NCBI RefSeq assembly: GCF_018406645.1
Contig: NZ_AP024546.1
Coordinates: 2,790,001 to 2,854,000 of the forward strand
Reading direction: 5' to 3'
DNA from: Lysobacter helvus
Lineage (GTDB): Bacteria > Pseudomonadota > Gammaproteobacteria > Xanthomonadales > Xanthomonadaceae
DNA: 64,000 nt
The position numbers and the translations under genes were made by a program. Positions 30,596-39,609 of this stretch are shown here, in pieces; positions within the stretch are counted from its first letter, which is position 1, and every line of letters starts with the position of its first letter. The notes beneath the pieces are model-generated. The model was not told the DNA's origin. It was given only the letters and a program-made list of their open reading frames with translations, and searched no databases.

Positions 30596-32587
30596 ATGAG
30601 CTACTTCGTCACCGGCGCCACCGGCTTCCTCGGTCGCTACCTGGTCAGTGCGCTGCTCAAGCGCAAGGGCCCCATCCACGTGCTGGTGCGCAAGGATTCG
30701 CGCAAGAAGCTCGATGCCATCGCCACCAAGATGGGCTGGGACATGAAGCGCATCTTCGTCGTCGAAGGCGACATGACCGCGCCCAGGTGCGGCGTGTCGG
30801 CCGCGCAGGTGAAAGCGCTCAACGGCAAGATCAAACACTTCTTCCACCTGGCCGCCATCTACGACCTCACGGCCGACGCCGCGTCGCAGCGCGCCGCCAA
30901 CGTGGATGGCACGCAACATGCGTTGGACTTCGCGGCCGCCATCGGCGCGGGCATCTTCCACCACACCTCGTCGATCGCGGCGGCCGGCATGTACCCGGGC
31001 GTGTTCCGCGAAGACATGTTCGCCGAGGCCGAAGGCCTGGACGATCCGTACCTGCGCACCAAGCACGACTCGGAAGGCCTGGTGCGCGAAGAGAAGCGCA
31101 TCAAGTGGCGCATCTATCGCCCGGGCATGGTGGTCGGTCATTCGAAGACCGGCGAGATGGACAAGATCGACGGCCCGTACTACTTCTTCTCCTTCATCAA
31201 GAAGCTGCGCGAGATGCTGCCGCAGTGGATGCCCACGCTCGGCATCGAAGGCGGGCGCATCAACATCGTGCCCGTGGACTTCGTGGTGGATGCGATGGAC
31301 CACATCGCGCACAAGCCGAAGCTCGACGGCCATACGTTCCATTTGACGGATCCGGAACCGATGCGCGTCGGCGAGGTGCTCAACACCTTCGCGCGCGCCG
31401 GCCACGCGCCGGAAATGACGCTGCGCATCGACGCGCGCATGTTCGCCTTCGTGCCCAGCGGCATCCGCAGCGCCGTGGGCAACCTGCCGCCGGTGCGGCG
31501 CTTCATCGGCATGCTGCTGCGCGACTTCAAGATCCCGAAGTCCACGCTCAAGTTCATCACCTATCCCACGCGCTTCGACAACCGCGAGACCGAGCGCGCG
31601 TTGAAGGGCAGCGGCATCTCGGTGCCGGCGCTCGACACGTACGCGTGGCGCCTGTGGGATTACTGGGAACGGCACCTGGATCCCGATCTCTTCATCGATC
31701 GCTCGCTGAAGGGCAAGGTGCGCGGCAAGGTCGTGCTGATCACCGGCGGGTCGTCGGGCATCGGTTTGTCGACGGCGCAACGCGTGGCCGAAGCCGGCGC
31801 GATCACCATCATCGTGGCGCGCGGCGAAACCGAACTGCACAAGGCGCGCGACGACATGAAGTCCCGCGGCGGCAAGGTGTTCGCCTACACGGCGGACCTG
31901 GCCGACATGGCCGACTGCGACCGCCTGGTCAAGACGGTGCTGGAGGAGCATGGGCACGTCGATGTGCTGATCAACAACGCCGGGCGGTCGATCCGCCGGT
32001 CGATCGAACTCAGCTACGACCGCTTCCATGATTTCGAGCGCACGATGCAGCTGAACTACTTCGGCAGCCTGCGCCTGATCATGGGCTTCCTGCCGACGAT
32101 GACGCATCGTCGCAAGGGCCACATCATCAACATCAGCTCGATCGGCGTGCTGGCCAATTCGCCGCGCTTCTCCGCCTACGTTGCGTCGAAGGCGGCGCTG
32201 GATGCGTGGTCGCGGTGCGCGCAGGGTGAGTTGTCGGGCCGCGGCATCGCGTTCACCACGATCAACATGCCGCTGGTCAAGACGCCGATGATCGCGCCGA
32301 CCAAGATGTACGACAGCGTGCCCACGCTGACGCCGGAAGAAGCCGCGGACTTGCTGGTGAAGGCGATCATCGAACGCCCGAGCCGCATCGCCACGCGCCT
32401 GGGCATCTTCGCCTCGGTGATCAACGCGCTGGCCCCGAAGGCCTACGAAGTGGTGATGAACACCGCGTTCGAGTTGTTCCCGGATTCGGCGGCGGCCAAG
32501 GGGGACAAGAAGGCGCTACGGGGGGAGACGGCGCCGAGCAACGAGCAGATTGCGTTTGCTTCGTTGATGCGGGGGGTGCATTGGTAG
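30596..32587 (+). CDS. Two-domain fatty acyl-CoA reductase, alcohol-forming (663 aa)
   Basis: The N-terminal extended SDR domain has TGATGFLGRYL (residues 6-16), HLAAIYD and Tyr152-x3-Lys156 (PYLRTKHDSE). A second, classical SDR domain starts near 375, with TGGSSGIG (383-390), NNAGRSIRRS and Tyr528-x3-Lys532 (AYVASK). The layout and many segments (YRPGMVVGHSKTGEMDK, FHDFERTMQLNYFGS, INMPLVKTPMIAPTK) match Marinobacter Maqu_2507, which reduces acyl-CoA via aldehyde to fatty alcohol with NADPH, as remembered. Wax-ester or alkyl-lipid production is therefore possible. Divergent from the ACBP-TetR operon. Confidence 0.82.
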   Translation: MSYFVTGATGFLGRYLVSALLKRKGPIHVLVRKDSRKKLDAIATKMGWDMKRIFVVEGDMTAPRCGVSAAQVKALNGKIKHFFHLAAIYDLTADAASQRAANVDGTQHALDFAAAIGAGIFHHTSSIAAAGMYPGVFREDMFAEAEGLDDPYLRTKHDSEGLVREEKRIKWRIYRPGMVVGHSKTGEMDKIDGPYYFFSFIKKLREMLPQWMPTLGIEGGRINIVPVDFVVDAMDHIAHKPKLDGHTFHLTDPEPMRVGEVLNTFARAGHAPEMTLRIDARMFAFVPSGIRSAVGNLPPVRRFIGMLLRDFKIPKSTLKFITYPTRFDNRETERALKGSGISVPALDTYAWRLWDYWERHLDPDLFIDRSLKGKVRGKVVLITGGSSGIGLSTAQRVAEAGAITIIVARGETELHKARDDMKSRGGKVFAYTADLADMADCDRLVKTVLEEHGHVDVLINNAGRSIRRSIELSYDRFHDFERTMQLNYFGSLRLIMGFLPTMTHRRKGHIINISSIGVLANSPRFSAYVASKAALDAWSRCAQGELSGRGIAFTTINMPLVKTPMIAPTKMYDSVPTLTPEEAADLLVKAIIERPSRIATRLGIFASVINALAPKAYEVVMNTAFELFPDSAAAKGDKKALRGETAPSNEQIAFASLMRGVHW

Positions 32588-32598
32588 CCGACCCGCTC

Positions 32599-32666
32599 GT
32601 CATTCCCGCGAAGGCGGGAATCCAGAGCGACGGCAAAAGCTGGATTCCCGCCTACGCGGGAATGAC
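32599..32666. repeat. REP-like inverted pair between convergent genes
   Basis: CATTCCCGCGAAGGCGGGAA (32601-32620) plus TCCAG is followed by its inverse CTGGATTCCCGCCTACGCGG at 32640. Related sequences lie at 34470-34491 and 49590-49618. It probably ends transcription from both sides. Confidence 0.85.
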
Positions 32667-32677
32667 GGCGATGCGCG

Positions 32678-33667
32678 TCAGAACGTCGCGCATTGCTTGA
32701 ACCTGACCTGCTGCGTACTACCTTCCGGCGGCTGCAAATGCACGCGCGACGTCCGCAAATTCGCGAACCGCGTCAGCACCGTGCACACCTCGTCGAAGCG
32801 CTCCGTGCTCGTCTCGTCCACGTGCACCATCAGCGTGGACTTGGTCGTCCATTCCGCGCGCTCGATGCCGGGCAGCGTCGAGACGATGCGCGCGACTTCC
32901 ACGCGCTGGCGCTCTTCTTCCGCGGGCGTGGATGCGACGTTGTCTTCCGGCAGCGTCACGCCGATCGGGGAGGCCGTGGCGACGGCTGCCGCGGACACTG
33001 CTGGGGCTTCCATCACCGACGCGGGCGTTGCGGCGAGCGGCGTCGCTTCCGCCACGGATTCATGCGTGCGCGAGTTGCCGTAGAACACGGCGACCGCCAA
33101 ACCCGCGACCAGCGCGCCCATCCACGCCAGCGTGACCTGCCGGCGCGCGCGATGCGCGGCTTCGCCACGCACTTCGTCGGTCAGCGAGGCGGGCAGCAGC
33201 GGGCGGATTTCCGGCCACAGCTTGCCGCCGTCGATCAGTTCGATGGAGTTCTGCTGCGCAGGCTTGCGCGCGTCCGGGTCGACGTTGCCGCCGGTGACCA
33301 GCAGGCCGTGGCGCGCGCCCTGGAATTTCATGGCGGCTACGAACTCCGCCACCGTCTGCTGCGTGAGGCGATACGCCGAGCCGTGCTTGGCGCTGAGCAG
33401 CGTGCGTTCGTTGTCGCGCATCAGCAGGAATTCGGTCTGCTGGCCGCGGTCGGCTTCATCTTCGAAGGTGAGCACGTCGTAGCCGCGGTGGCGCATCGCG
33501 TCGAGCACGAAGTGCGAGAACTCGCGCCAGCGCATCGCCGACAACGCGCGCACGCCGGTCTCCGCTTCGTCCTGGCGACGGCGGATGGTCCAGAAATAGA
33601 GGGTGCCGAGGGTGCCCAGCGCGATGGCGACGACCAGGGCGAGCAGGAGCGTGGGCGCTTCGAACAT
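32678..33667 (-). CDS. Membrane-anchored Mrr-like nuclease-fold protein (329 aa)
   Basis: ATG 33667 opens MFEAPTLLLALVVAIALGTL, one membrane helix. Residues about 45-150 form a restriction-endonuclease-like (Mrr_cat) domain: FSHFVLDAMRHRGYDVLTFE, QTEFLLMRDNERTLLSAKHG with the conserved Lys, and HGLLVTGGNVDPDARKPAQQ. A second helix is near 182-197, followed by a Pro/Ala linker and a small C-terminal domain. Such proteins are common in xanthomonads and their substrate is unclear. The acidic metal ligands look incomplete, so activity is uncertain. Confidence 0.65.
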   Translation of the reverse strand: MFEAPTLLLALVVAIALGTLGTLYFWTIRRRQDEAETGVRALSAMRWREFSHFVLDAMRHRGYDVLTFEDEADRGQQTEFLLMRDNERTLLSAKHGSAYRLTQQTVAEFVAAMKFQGARHGLLVTGGNVDPDARKPAQQNSIELIDGGKLWPEIRPLLPASLTDEVRGEAAHRARRQVTLAWMGALVAGLAVAVFYGNSRTHESVAEATPLAATPASVMEAPAVSAAAVATASPIGVTLPEDNVASTPAEEERQRVEVARIVSTLPGIERAEWTTKSTLMVHVDETSTERFDEVCTVLTRFANLRTSRVHLQPPEGSTQQVRFKQCATF

Positions 33668-33744
33668 TCGGCTCAGGCATGGGGCGGGAGGCGCGAATCA
33701 TACGCCACGGCCCGCGCACGCCTGCGTGCGCTGCTGCTAGGAAA

Positions 33745-33815
33745 CGTAAGGGGCCCGCCGGCCCGGAACCATAAGGGGAGGGGAACTACGGTCGGAGTGG
33801 ACCGGCGGGCCTGGA
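33745..33815 (-). terminator. Long-range GC hairpin after the phasin gene
   Basis: GGGCCCGCCGGCC (33751-33763) pairs with GGACCGGCGGGCC (33799-33811) right after the phasin stop, followed on the minus strand by CTTACGTTTCC. Likely an intrinsic terminator despite the long loop. Confidence 0.55.
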
Positions 33816-33818
33816 GCG

Positions 33819-34370
33819 TTACGCGACGGGCGGCTTCTTCGTCGCTTTCTTCGTGGCGCGCCTGGCGGCGGGCTTCTTCGCCGGCGCGGCGGACGCGGTG
33901 CTGCGACGGGCCTTCGGCGCCGGCGAACCACCGACGCGACGCAGCTCAGCCGTCAGCCTATCGACGCGATCGGCGAGCGAGGCCAGGTCGTCGCGGCCGG
34001 GCACGCCCAGCTTCACGAGGGCGCGCTGCACGCGATCCTCGAACACCTTCTCGAGGCGATCCCACGTATCCACGGCGCGTTCGCGCGCCTGGCCCACGCG
34101 GCTCTCGACGGCGTCGCGCACGACGTCGGCGCGGTTGCCGGCGAGCTTGCGCGCGGTCTGTTCCAGGTTGAGGCCTTCCTTGACCAGGCCTTCGAAGAGC
34201 TTGGTGCCCTCCGCCTGCGCGCGACCGAAGGCGCCCACGCCCGCGAGCCAGATCTGCTGGGCCGATTCGCTGAGGGACTTGGACAGGCGCTCGGCCTGCG
34301 CCTGGGCGCTGGCGTCACTGGCCTTCGTGCGCGACGACGTCTTGCGTGCGGTCTTCTTGAGCTTGGCCAT
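33819..34370 (-). CDS. Phasin family / PHA granule-associated protein (183 aa)
   Basis: ATG 34370 opens MAKLKKTARKTSSRTKASDA. The phasin core (residues about 25-140) contains SAQQIWLAGVGAFGRAQAEG, KLFEGLVKEG, then a long helix and VQRALVKLGVPGRDDLASL. The C-terminus is a Lys/Ala/Pro tail like the histone-like end of PhaF, which can bind DNA. It would coat lipid or polyhydroxyalkanoate granules. Confidence 0.85.
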   Translation of the reverse strand: MAKLKKTARKTSSRTKASDASAQAQAERLSKSLSESAQQIWLAGVGAFGRAQAEGTKLFEGLVKEGLNLEQTARKLAGNRADVVRDAVESRVGQARERAVDTWDRLEKVFEDRVQRALVKLGVPGRDDLASLADRVDRLTAELRRVGGSPAPKARRSTASAAPAKKPAARRATKKATKKPPVA

Positions 34371-35206
34371 GTGCCCTCCGCGGGCGGGGATCGGTGGAGT
34401 AGGGGATGGAGAATCGGCGCGACGTCTAGAGCAATCACACGACCCTGTGTACTCGCGCCCGGGTGAGTACGTTGTCCCCGCGAAGGCGGGGACACCCAGT
34501 GAGGGCGTTCCGCCACGTCCCGCCGCATGTCTCTTTTCCGCTGTCACAGCAGAAAAGAGACACGCGACGTGACGCGTCGGACCTCGTCGCGGTTTTGTTT
34601 TCGCCAACACGTCGTAGTAGTGCCTCGCACCGCGTCGGATGGCCGCTGGCGAACACACCTTCTCCGGAGGGAGGCGCTCGCCCACCTCGAGCCCTCGCAT
34701 CTGAAATGCCTCACTGCTCTCTGGCAGGCGATGCGCCAGTCCAAGTCTGTGCCTCGCACACATTAGGAAGGAGGGCCGAGACACCGCGCTTTTGCTGCTG
34801 CTTTCGAAAGAAGGAATTGCAGCAAGCAAAGTTTCGGTGAGGCGCACCGCACGCCGAGCCAATCCCGCGCAGCCGTCCATGGATGGACGGCGCCGATGCT
34901 CGCAGCCAGGGATGGCGAGGCAGCGGAGCGGGATTGGCTGGGCGTGCAGTGCGCCGTCGGTCCGAGTGCAGCTGTTCGCCAGCGACCCAGAGATGCGGTG
35001 CCAGGGTCTACCCCTACGCAGCGTCGCAACGACCCGGTCGCGAAGCGCTTCGACGTGATGAGGGCCTATAGGTCCGTACAGTGCGCCATGGATGGCGCAC
35101 GGCCGGCGTCTTGCGGCTGGACGCATCGCAAAACGACGGGGGAGGACCTATAGGCCCTCATCGCGGCGGAGCGCCGGGCCGGAGGCGGTTGAACCCGCTT
35201 TTGACC
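34371..35206. other. Long non-coding region rich in palindromes
   Basis: No convincing gene in about 830 bp. It contains: a REP-like TCCCCGCGAAGGCGGGGA (34473-34490); a 33-nt hairpin 34529-34561 (GTCTCTTTTC/GAAAAGAGAC with inner GCTG/CAGC); a pair of 20-bp inverted arms 34849-34868/34928-34947 (19 of 20 match) enclosing GCCGTCCAT-GG-ATGGACGGC (34872-34891); and 19-bp perfect inverted arms 35057-35075/35144-35162 enclosing GTGCGCCAT-GG-ATGGCGCAC (35081-35100). Confidence 0.75.
35057..35162. repeat. 106-bp nested inverted repeat
   Basis: GATGAGGGCCTATAGGTCC (35057-35075) and its exact inverse at 35144-35162 flank a second perfect palindrome (35081-35100). The same nested plan is seen at 34849-34947, so two related elements are present. 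They may be small mobile-type elements (MITE-like) or RNA processing structures. Confidence 0.75.
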
Positions 35207-36439
35207 TCAACGCTGCCCGATCAAGTGCTCGACATCATCCAGCGCCCGGCGCAACCGCGCGGTGGTTTCCGTCGCCCTCGGCGGCTTCGGCAAACCATCG
35301 AGGATCGACCGCGTTTCGTCGTTGATGATCTCCTCGCGCAACGCCAACCCGTGCGCCGCCAGCACCGGCTTCAGTTCCGCCGCACGCTTGCGCAGGTCGT
35401 CCATCGTGTTGCGGTACGCCAGCTCGCACACGCGCCGGCGCGCCGCGAAGCTGAAGACATTCGTGAAGAACAACTCGCCGTCGTCGCTGTTGGGCTCGAA
35501 CACCAGCTGGTCGATGTCCGGGTACGTCTGCGCGTAACGCGCCAGGCCCACCTGCATGCGCGATTGCAACAGCGTGCGGAACGTCTGCGACAGCACCACC
35601 GGCAGGCCGCCTTCCGACAAACGCTGGTCGATGCCGCCCGGCGTGCGCACCGCGTTGCCGGAATCGAACGGCACCAGCGGATTGATGCCGATCAGCAAAT
35701 CCACGCCGCGCTCGAGCAGCAACGACGCATGCATCGTGCGGCGCAACGCGCCATCGACGAAATGCTTGCCGCGTACTTCCACTGGCGCATAGAGACCCGG
35801 CAACGCCGCACTGGCCTGCACCGCGCGCGAGATCGGCACGTCGTCCCAGCCTTCGTCGCCGAAGCGCACGGCCTTGCCGCTGTCCAGCTCCACCGCAATC
35901 ACGTACAGCGGCGCGGCCAGTTCGCGGAAATCGTTGCTGCGCCCGCGGCGGGTGAACACTTCGCGCAGGAAGCGTTCGATTTCCGTGCTGTCGAACAAGC
36001 CCGTCGGCACCAGCCCGCCGAAGCGCGCGATCGCGTCGGACCAGCGCGAATCGCCGCGGCGGAACAGCATGTCGCGCCACCATTCCATCGCCAGGCGCGG
36101 CGCGTTGGACGCGCGGCGCATGTATTCGAAGAACGCCGGGCGCAGGAACGTCTCCGGCCGGAACTGCACGTCGTCGCTGTCGCCGGTGATGAAGATGCGG
36201 CACATCTCCGCCGTGCCCATGCGGTTGGCCAGGCCCGCGGCGAGGAACGCGCCGGAGCTCACGCCCACGTAGCAATCCAGGCGAGTGAGGTCGAGGCCTT
36301 CGATGGCTTCGTCCATCGCGCGCAGCGCGCCGAGTTCGTACATGCCGCCGATGGGGCCGCCGCCGGCGACGGCCAGGCCGATCTTCGGCGTCGTGGAAGC
36401 GGGGGTCGGCCTTGAACGGGCAGGGTGCAGGGAAAGCAT
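35207..36439 (-). CDS. Patatin-like phospholipase (410 aa)
   Basis: ATG 36439 opens MLSLHPARSRPTPASTTPKI. The oxyanion-hole loop is GGGPIGG (26-32); nucleophile Ser61 is in GVSSG; the Asp of the catalytic dyad is in FVDGALRR. The SSGAFLAAGLANRMG helix is typical. It would hydrolyse acyl esters of phospholipids or granule lipids. No signal peptide is clear, so it is probably cytosolic or peripheral. Divergent from the FFLEELY protein gene. Confidence 0.9.
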   Translation of the reverse strand: MLSLHPARSRPTPASTTPKIGLAVAGGGPIGGMYELGALRAMDEAIEGLDLTRLDCYVGVSSGAFLAAGLANRMGTAEMCRIFITGDSDDVQFRPETFLRPAFFEYMRRASNAPRLAMEWWRDMLFRRGDSRWSDAIARFGGLVPTGLFDSTEIERFLREVFTRRGRSNDFRELAAPLYVIAVELDSGKAVRFGDEGWDDVPISRAVQASAALPGLYAPVEVRGKHFVDGALRRTMHASLLLERGVDLLIGINPLVPFDSGNAVRTPGGIDQRLSEGGLPVVLSQTFRTLLQSRMQVGLARYAQTYPDIDQLVFEPNSDDGELFFTNVFSFAARRRVCELAYRNTMDDLRKRAAELKPVLAAHGLALREEIINDETRSILDGLPKPPRATETTARLRRALDDVEHLIGQR

Positions 36440-36526
36440 CGAGTGAAGGGCGTTGCGGTGGAGTCGGCGGACTATACGGCGTCGAATGTCACCGCTGCGC
36501 TCACCGGTCCCGCAGAATCACGCCCC

Positions 36527-37234
36527 ATGTCCGCCCCGCAAACCCCGCTGCTGCGCCGGCTGGCCTGCCACCAGGCCCTGCACGACCCGGCCCGCGAACC
36601 CCGCAACCGCCTGCGCTGGCTGCCGGAACTGCGCCGCTGGCAGGCCGCGCGGCTCGAACGCAGCTTCGCCGGTTACCTGGCCGATCCCGAAGTCGCCCCG
36701 GCCGCGCACTTCTTCCTCACCGATGTCTACGGCGACCACGACTTCAGCCGCCGCGACGCCGACATCGCCCGCGTCATCCCGACCATGCAGCGCGTGCTGC
36801 CGGCCTCCCTGCTGGCGACGGTGAGCGACGGCATCGCGCTCGGGGCGCTGACGCATGCCTTCGACCTGCGCATGGCCGAAGCGCTGCATTCGCTGTTCCC
36901 CGACGGGCGCCGCCTGGACGACAAGCGCTACGCGCAGGCGTATCGGCGCGTCGGATTGCCGCGCCTGCGCGACAAGCAGATCGCCCTGATCGAACAGGTC
37001 GGCCACGGCCTGGCCGCGGCGCTGCGCTTGCCGGGCGTGGGGATGCTGTTGCGGATCTCGCGCGGGCCGGCGCATGCGGCCGGCTTCGGCGAGCTGCAGG
37101 CGTTCCTCGAACGGGGCGTGGCGGCGTTCCGCGAACTCGGGGACGCCGATGCGTTCCTGGACGACATCGCGCTGCGCGAACGGGCGCTGGCGGCCCGTCT
37201 ATTCGAGGGCGTGGCCGACCCGTTCGCGGTCTGA
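36527..37234 (+). CDS. FFLEELY family protein (235 aa)
   Basis: ATG 36527 opens MSAPQTPLLRRLACHQALHD. The name-giving motif appears as HFFLTDVYGDHDFSRRDADI (residues about 64-83), followed by helices. Family members are conserved in gammaproteobacteria with unknown role. Longer upstream starts lie in the divergent promoter region and are less likely. It converges on the PHA-system protein gene with a 1-bp gap. Confidence 0.75.
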   Translation: MSAPQTPLLRRLACHQALHDPAREPRNRLRWLPELRRWQAARLERSFAGYLADPEVAPAAHFFLTDVYGDHDFSRRDADIARVIPTMQRVLPASLLATVSDGIALGALTHAFDLRMAEALHSLFPDGRRLDDKRYAQAYRRVGLPRLRDKQIALIEQVGHGLAAALRLPGVGMLLRISRGPAHAAGFGELQAFLERGVAAFRELGDADAFLDDIALRERALAARLFEGVADPFAV

Positions 37235-37235
37235 C

Positions 37236-37511
37236 TCAGGCGAAGCGTTCGCCCAGCACGCGGCGGATTTCCTGTTCGATCGGGCCCTTCATCGCCGACA
37301 GCAGGAACCCCAGCTTCGCGGTGACGTGCAATTCCTTCGGCATCAGTGCGATGTGGCCATCCACGCCCGAGCGCGAGAAATGCAGCGTGTCGCCTTCCCA
37401 GCGGCTTTCCATCCCGAACCGCGCGTCCAGCTTGTCCGCGACTTCCTGCACGGCCTTGCGTGCCTGGGCCGTCGGCAGTGCGTGGGGATGGCGGATATCG
37501 ATCTGGGACAT
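37236..37511 (-). CDS. Polyhydroxyalkanoic acid system family protein (91 aa)
   Basis: ATG 37511 opens MSQIDIRHPHALPTAQARKA. The order HPH-L---ARKAV-EVADKL, RWEGDTLHFSRSGVDGHIAL and ELHVTAKLGFLLSAMKGPIE matches the small PHA granule-associated family (TIGR02610 type). It may bind granule surfaces. Its promoter is shared with the divergent FHA protein gene. Confidence 0.8.
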   Translation of the reverse strand: MSQIDIRHPHALPTAQARKAVQEVADKLDARFGMESRWEGDTLHFSRSGVDGHIALMPKELHVTAKLGFLLSAMKGPIEQEIRRVLGERFA

Positions 37512-37562
37512 GGCGGGCTCCGGGGAAATTGTTGGCAACTAGAGTGGACGCATTGTGCACGC

Positions 37563-38387
37563 ATGCTAGATTCCCGCGCGGTGGATACCTTGCGATTGCG
37601 CTTCACGAACTCGAACCAGCCCGACCTCGCGGTCGGCCCGGGCCTGCATGGCATCGGGCGCGCCGCGGACGGCACGCTCGCGCCCGTGCCCGACAAGGGC
37701 GCAGCGATGGCGCAGTTGTGCATCGATCGCCGCGGCGTCTGGCTGACGCTGGGCGAGGGCGCGCGCACCGTGCACGTCAATGGCCGCCCGGTGCGGCGCA
37801 TGGCGATGCTGCGCGTCGGCGATGCGATCTACGTCGACGGCAACGAATTGCTGCTGCTCGGCCCGAAGGGCGATCGCGCGCTGCCGCCGGCCGCCAACGG
37901 CGTCGGTGACGCAGGCGATCCGCGCATCCTGTTGCGCGGCGTGGGCGGCCAGTACCACGGCCGCAGCTTCACCCTCGAACGCCCGCGCATCATCGGCCGC
38001 GGCGTCGAAGCCGACATCCGCATCGACGACCCCGCCTTCGCCGAACGCCACGCCCGCATCGAAGTGCAGGGCGGCAACGTGCTGCTGCGCAGCCTGCCGG
38101 GCGCGGAGCCGAGCGTCGTCAACGGCGAATCGGTGCGCGACGCCGTGCTGCGCACCGGCGACCAGATCGTGTTCGATGCGCACCAGCGGTTCGTCGTCGA
38201 AGCACCGGGCCGGCCCAACATTCCGCACGACGCGATGGCGCCGGAGTTACCGGACGACATCGACTTCGCGCAGACGAGTGCGACGCGCAACCGGAATACC
38301 GCGCGGCGCTTGCCGTGGTTGTTGCTGGCGGCGTTGCTGCTGGCGGGGGCGATCAGTGCGATTCTGTGGTTCGGGTCGCCGGGGTGA
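37563..38387 (+). CDS. FHA domain protein with C-terminal membrane helix (274 aa)
   Basis: ATG 37563 opens MLDSRAVDTLRLRFTNSNQP. Two FHA-like segments are visible: residues about 10-100, and a clearer one at about 125-220 with RIIGRGVEADIRIDDPAFAE and RHARIEVQGGN, the GR...S/H pattern that binds phosphothreonine. A single membrane helix (about 248-270) ends the protein, so it is probably tail-anchored. Likely a signalling adaptor for a Ser/Thr kinase not in this window. Confidence 0.8.
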   Translation: MLDSRAVDTLRLRFTNSNQPDLAVGPGLHGIGRAADGTLAPVPDKGAAMAQLCIDRRGVWLTLGEGARTVHVNGRPVRRMAMLRVGDAIYVDGNELLLLGPKGDRALPPAANGVGDAGDPRILLRGVGGQYHGRSFTLERPRIIGRGVEADIRIDDPAFAERHARIEVQGGNVLLRSLPGAEPSVVNGESVRDAVLRTGDQIVFDAHQRFVVEAPGRPNIPHDAMAPELPDDIDFAQTSATRNRNTARRLPWLLLAALLLAGAISAILWFGSPG

Positions 38388-38399
38388 GGCAAGAGCGGG

Positions 38400-38870
38400 A
38401 TGACCGAACTTCCGCCGCCCGGCGAACCAGACAAGCTCGATACCCTTCCGCGTCGTAGGCTGCCTGGGCCGTTGCGCGCTGGCGCGGCGCTTCTGCGTGT
38501 GTGTGCGGGGTTGTTCGTGGCCTTCGTCGCGCTCTTTTGCTTCGCGGTGTCGCTGCTGAAGGTGCTCTTTGATCGTGACAACGGCCGCGGCTTGATCGGC
38601 GGTCTGATCCTTGGCGCGACGAGCCTGTGGGTGGTCACGTTGGGCGTGCGACTTGTTTTCAACCGTCGCAGCTACGGCGGATTGCTGCCGCCTTGGTTCT
38701 TGCGCTTGTTTGCCGTGTACCTGGTGTCCTTTCCGATCTTCTTGCTCGTCACTCAGCAGAACACGTCCTGGCCTTGGTGGCGCTACCTGTTAGCCGGGGC
38801 AATGATGTTGTCAGGCGTGTCGTACTGGTCAGTGGCGGCGTACCGAAAGGCAAGCCACCTCCGCGCCTGA
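38400..38870 (+). CDS. Four-helix membrane protein (156 aa)
   Basis: ATG 38400 begins 12 bp after the FHA gene stop, so the two are probably cotranscribed. It reads MTELPPPGEPDKLDTLPRRR, then hydrophobic helices at about 30-55, 65-85, 95-115 and 125-145. No family recognised. Confidence 0.6.
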   Translation: MTELPPPGEPDKLDTLPRRRLPGPLRAGAALLRVCAGLFVAFVALFCFAVSLLKVLFDRDNGRGLIGGLILGATSLWVVTLGVRLVFNRRSYGGLLPPWFLRLFAVYLVSFPIFLLVTQQNTSWPWWRYLLAGAMMLSGVSYWSVAAYRKASHLRA

Positions 38871-38886
38871 AGGTGGTCCACCCACC

Positions 38887-38930
38887 CGATTCCGGCCCTT
38901 TCCCTGTTCCCTATTCCCCGTTCCCGCTCT
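38887..38930. repeat. GGGAA-type microsatellite at the msrQ 3' end
   Basis: On the minus strand the DNA reads GAGCGGGAACGGGGAATAGG and then GAACAGGGAAAGGG. Units of about 10 bp recur. The TAG stop of msrQ lies inside it. Similar GGGACC repeats are at 47461-47592. Confidence 0.7.
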
Positions 38931-39609
38931 TCAAGGGCATCACCCCCGCCCGCGAAACCGACGGCGTCGTCACCCGCCCAACCCGCGCCGCCCCCCACTT
39001 CTTCCACACCCGCCACCCCAGCAACACCGCCAGGATCCCCGCATACAACGCGGGCTCGCGGATGTCCGATTTCACCAGCCACCAGAAATGCAGCACCGCG
39101 AGCACGCCGATCGCGTAGACGAGCTTGTGCAGGCGCGCCCAGTTGCGGCCGAGGCGCTTGATCCACCCGGTGGTGGAGGTGATCGCGAGCGGCAGCAGCA
39201 ACAACCACGCGGTGAAGCCGACGGTGATGTAGGGCCGCTTCACGATCTCCGCGAAGATCTGCGTCCAGTAACCGCGCAGGTCCAGGCCGAGGTACGCGCT
39301 GAAATGCAGGGTCGCGTAGAAGAATGCGTACAGGCCGAGCATGCGGCGGAAGCGCACCAGCACGGCCTGGCCCGTGAGTTGCCGCAACGGCGTGACCGCG
39401 AGCGCGAGCATCAGGAAGCGCAGCGCCCACAGGCCGAGGCGATGTTCGATTTCGGCGACGGGATCGGCGCCCAGTGCGTCGCTGCCGGTCTGCGAAACCG
39501 TCCACACCTGCCAGCCCAGCCACGCGGCCGGCGTCAGCGCGAGCGCATGCACGACGGTCTTCGCCGCGATGATCCCCGCCGGCGTGCGGCGCTTCGCGCT
39601 CAGAACCAC
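38911..39609 (-). CDS. msrQ: MsrQ, haem membrane subunit of the MsrPQ methionine sulfoxide reductase
   Basis: MsrQ is the inner-membrane haem b protein that passes electrons from the quinone pool to MsrP in the periplasm. The sequence (232 aa from GTG 39609) has about six helices, with [20 protein letters not shown], a haem-ligand region ([16 protein letters not shown]) and [20 protein letters not shown]. The GTG start overlaps the msrP stop by 10 bp. The last residues, KSGNGE, come from a repeat tract that supplies the stop. Confidence 0.88.
   Translation of the reverse strand: MVLSAKRRTPAGIIAAKTVVHALALTPAAWLGWQVWTVSQTGSDALGADPVAEIEHRLGLWALRFLMLALAVTPLRQLTGQAVLVRFRRMLGLYAFFYATLHFSAYLGLDLRGYWTQIFAEIVKRPYITVGFTAWLLLLPLAITSTTGWIKRLGRNWARLHKLVYAIGVLAVLHFWWLVKSDIREPALYAGILAVLLGWRVWKKWGAARVGRVTTPSVSRAGVMPLKSGNGE

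Noticed and set aside
29960-32122. Minus-strand frame of 720 codons opposite the acyl-CoA reductase
   Set aside because: It is His/Arg-rich shadow sequence antisense to a gene with two clear SDR domains.
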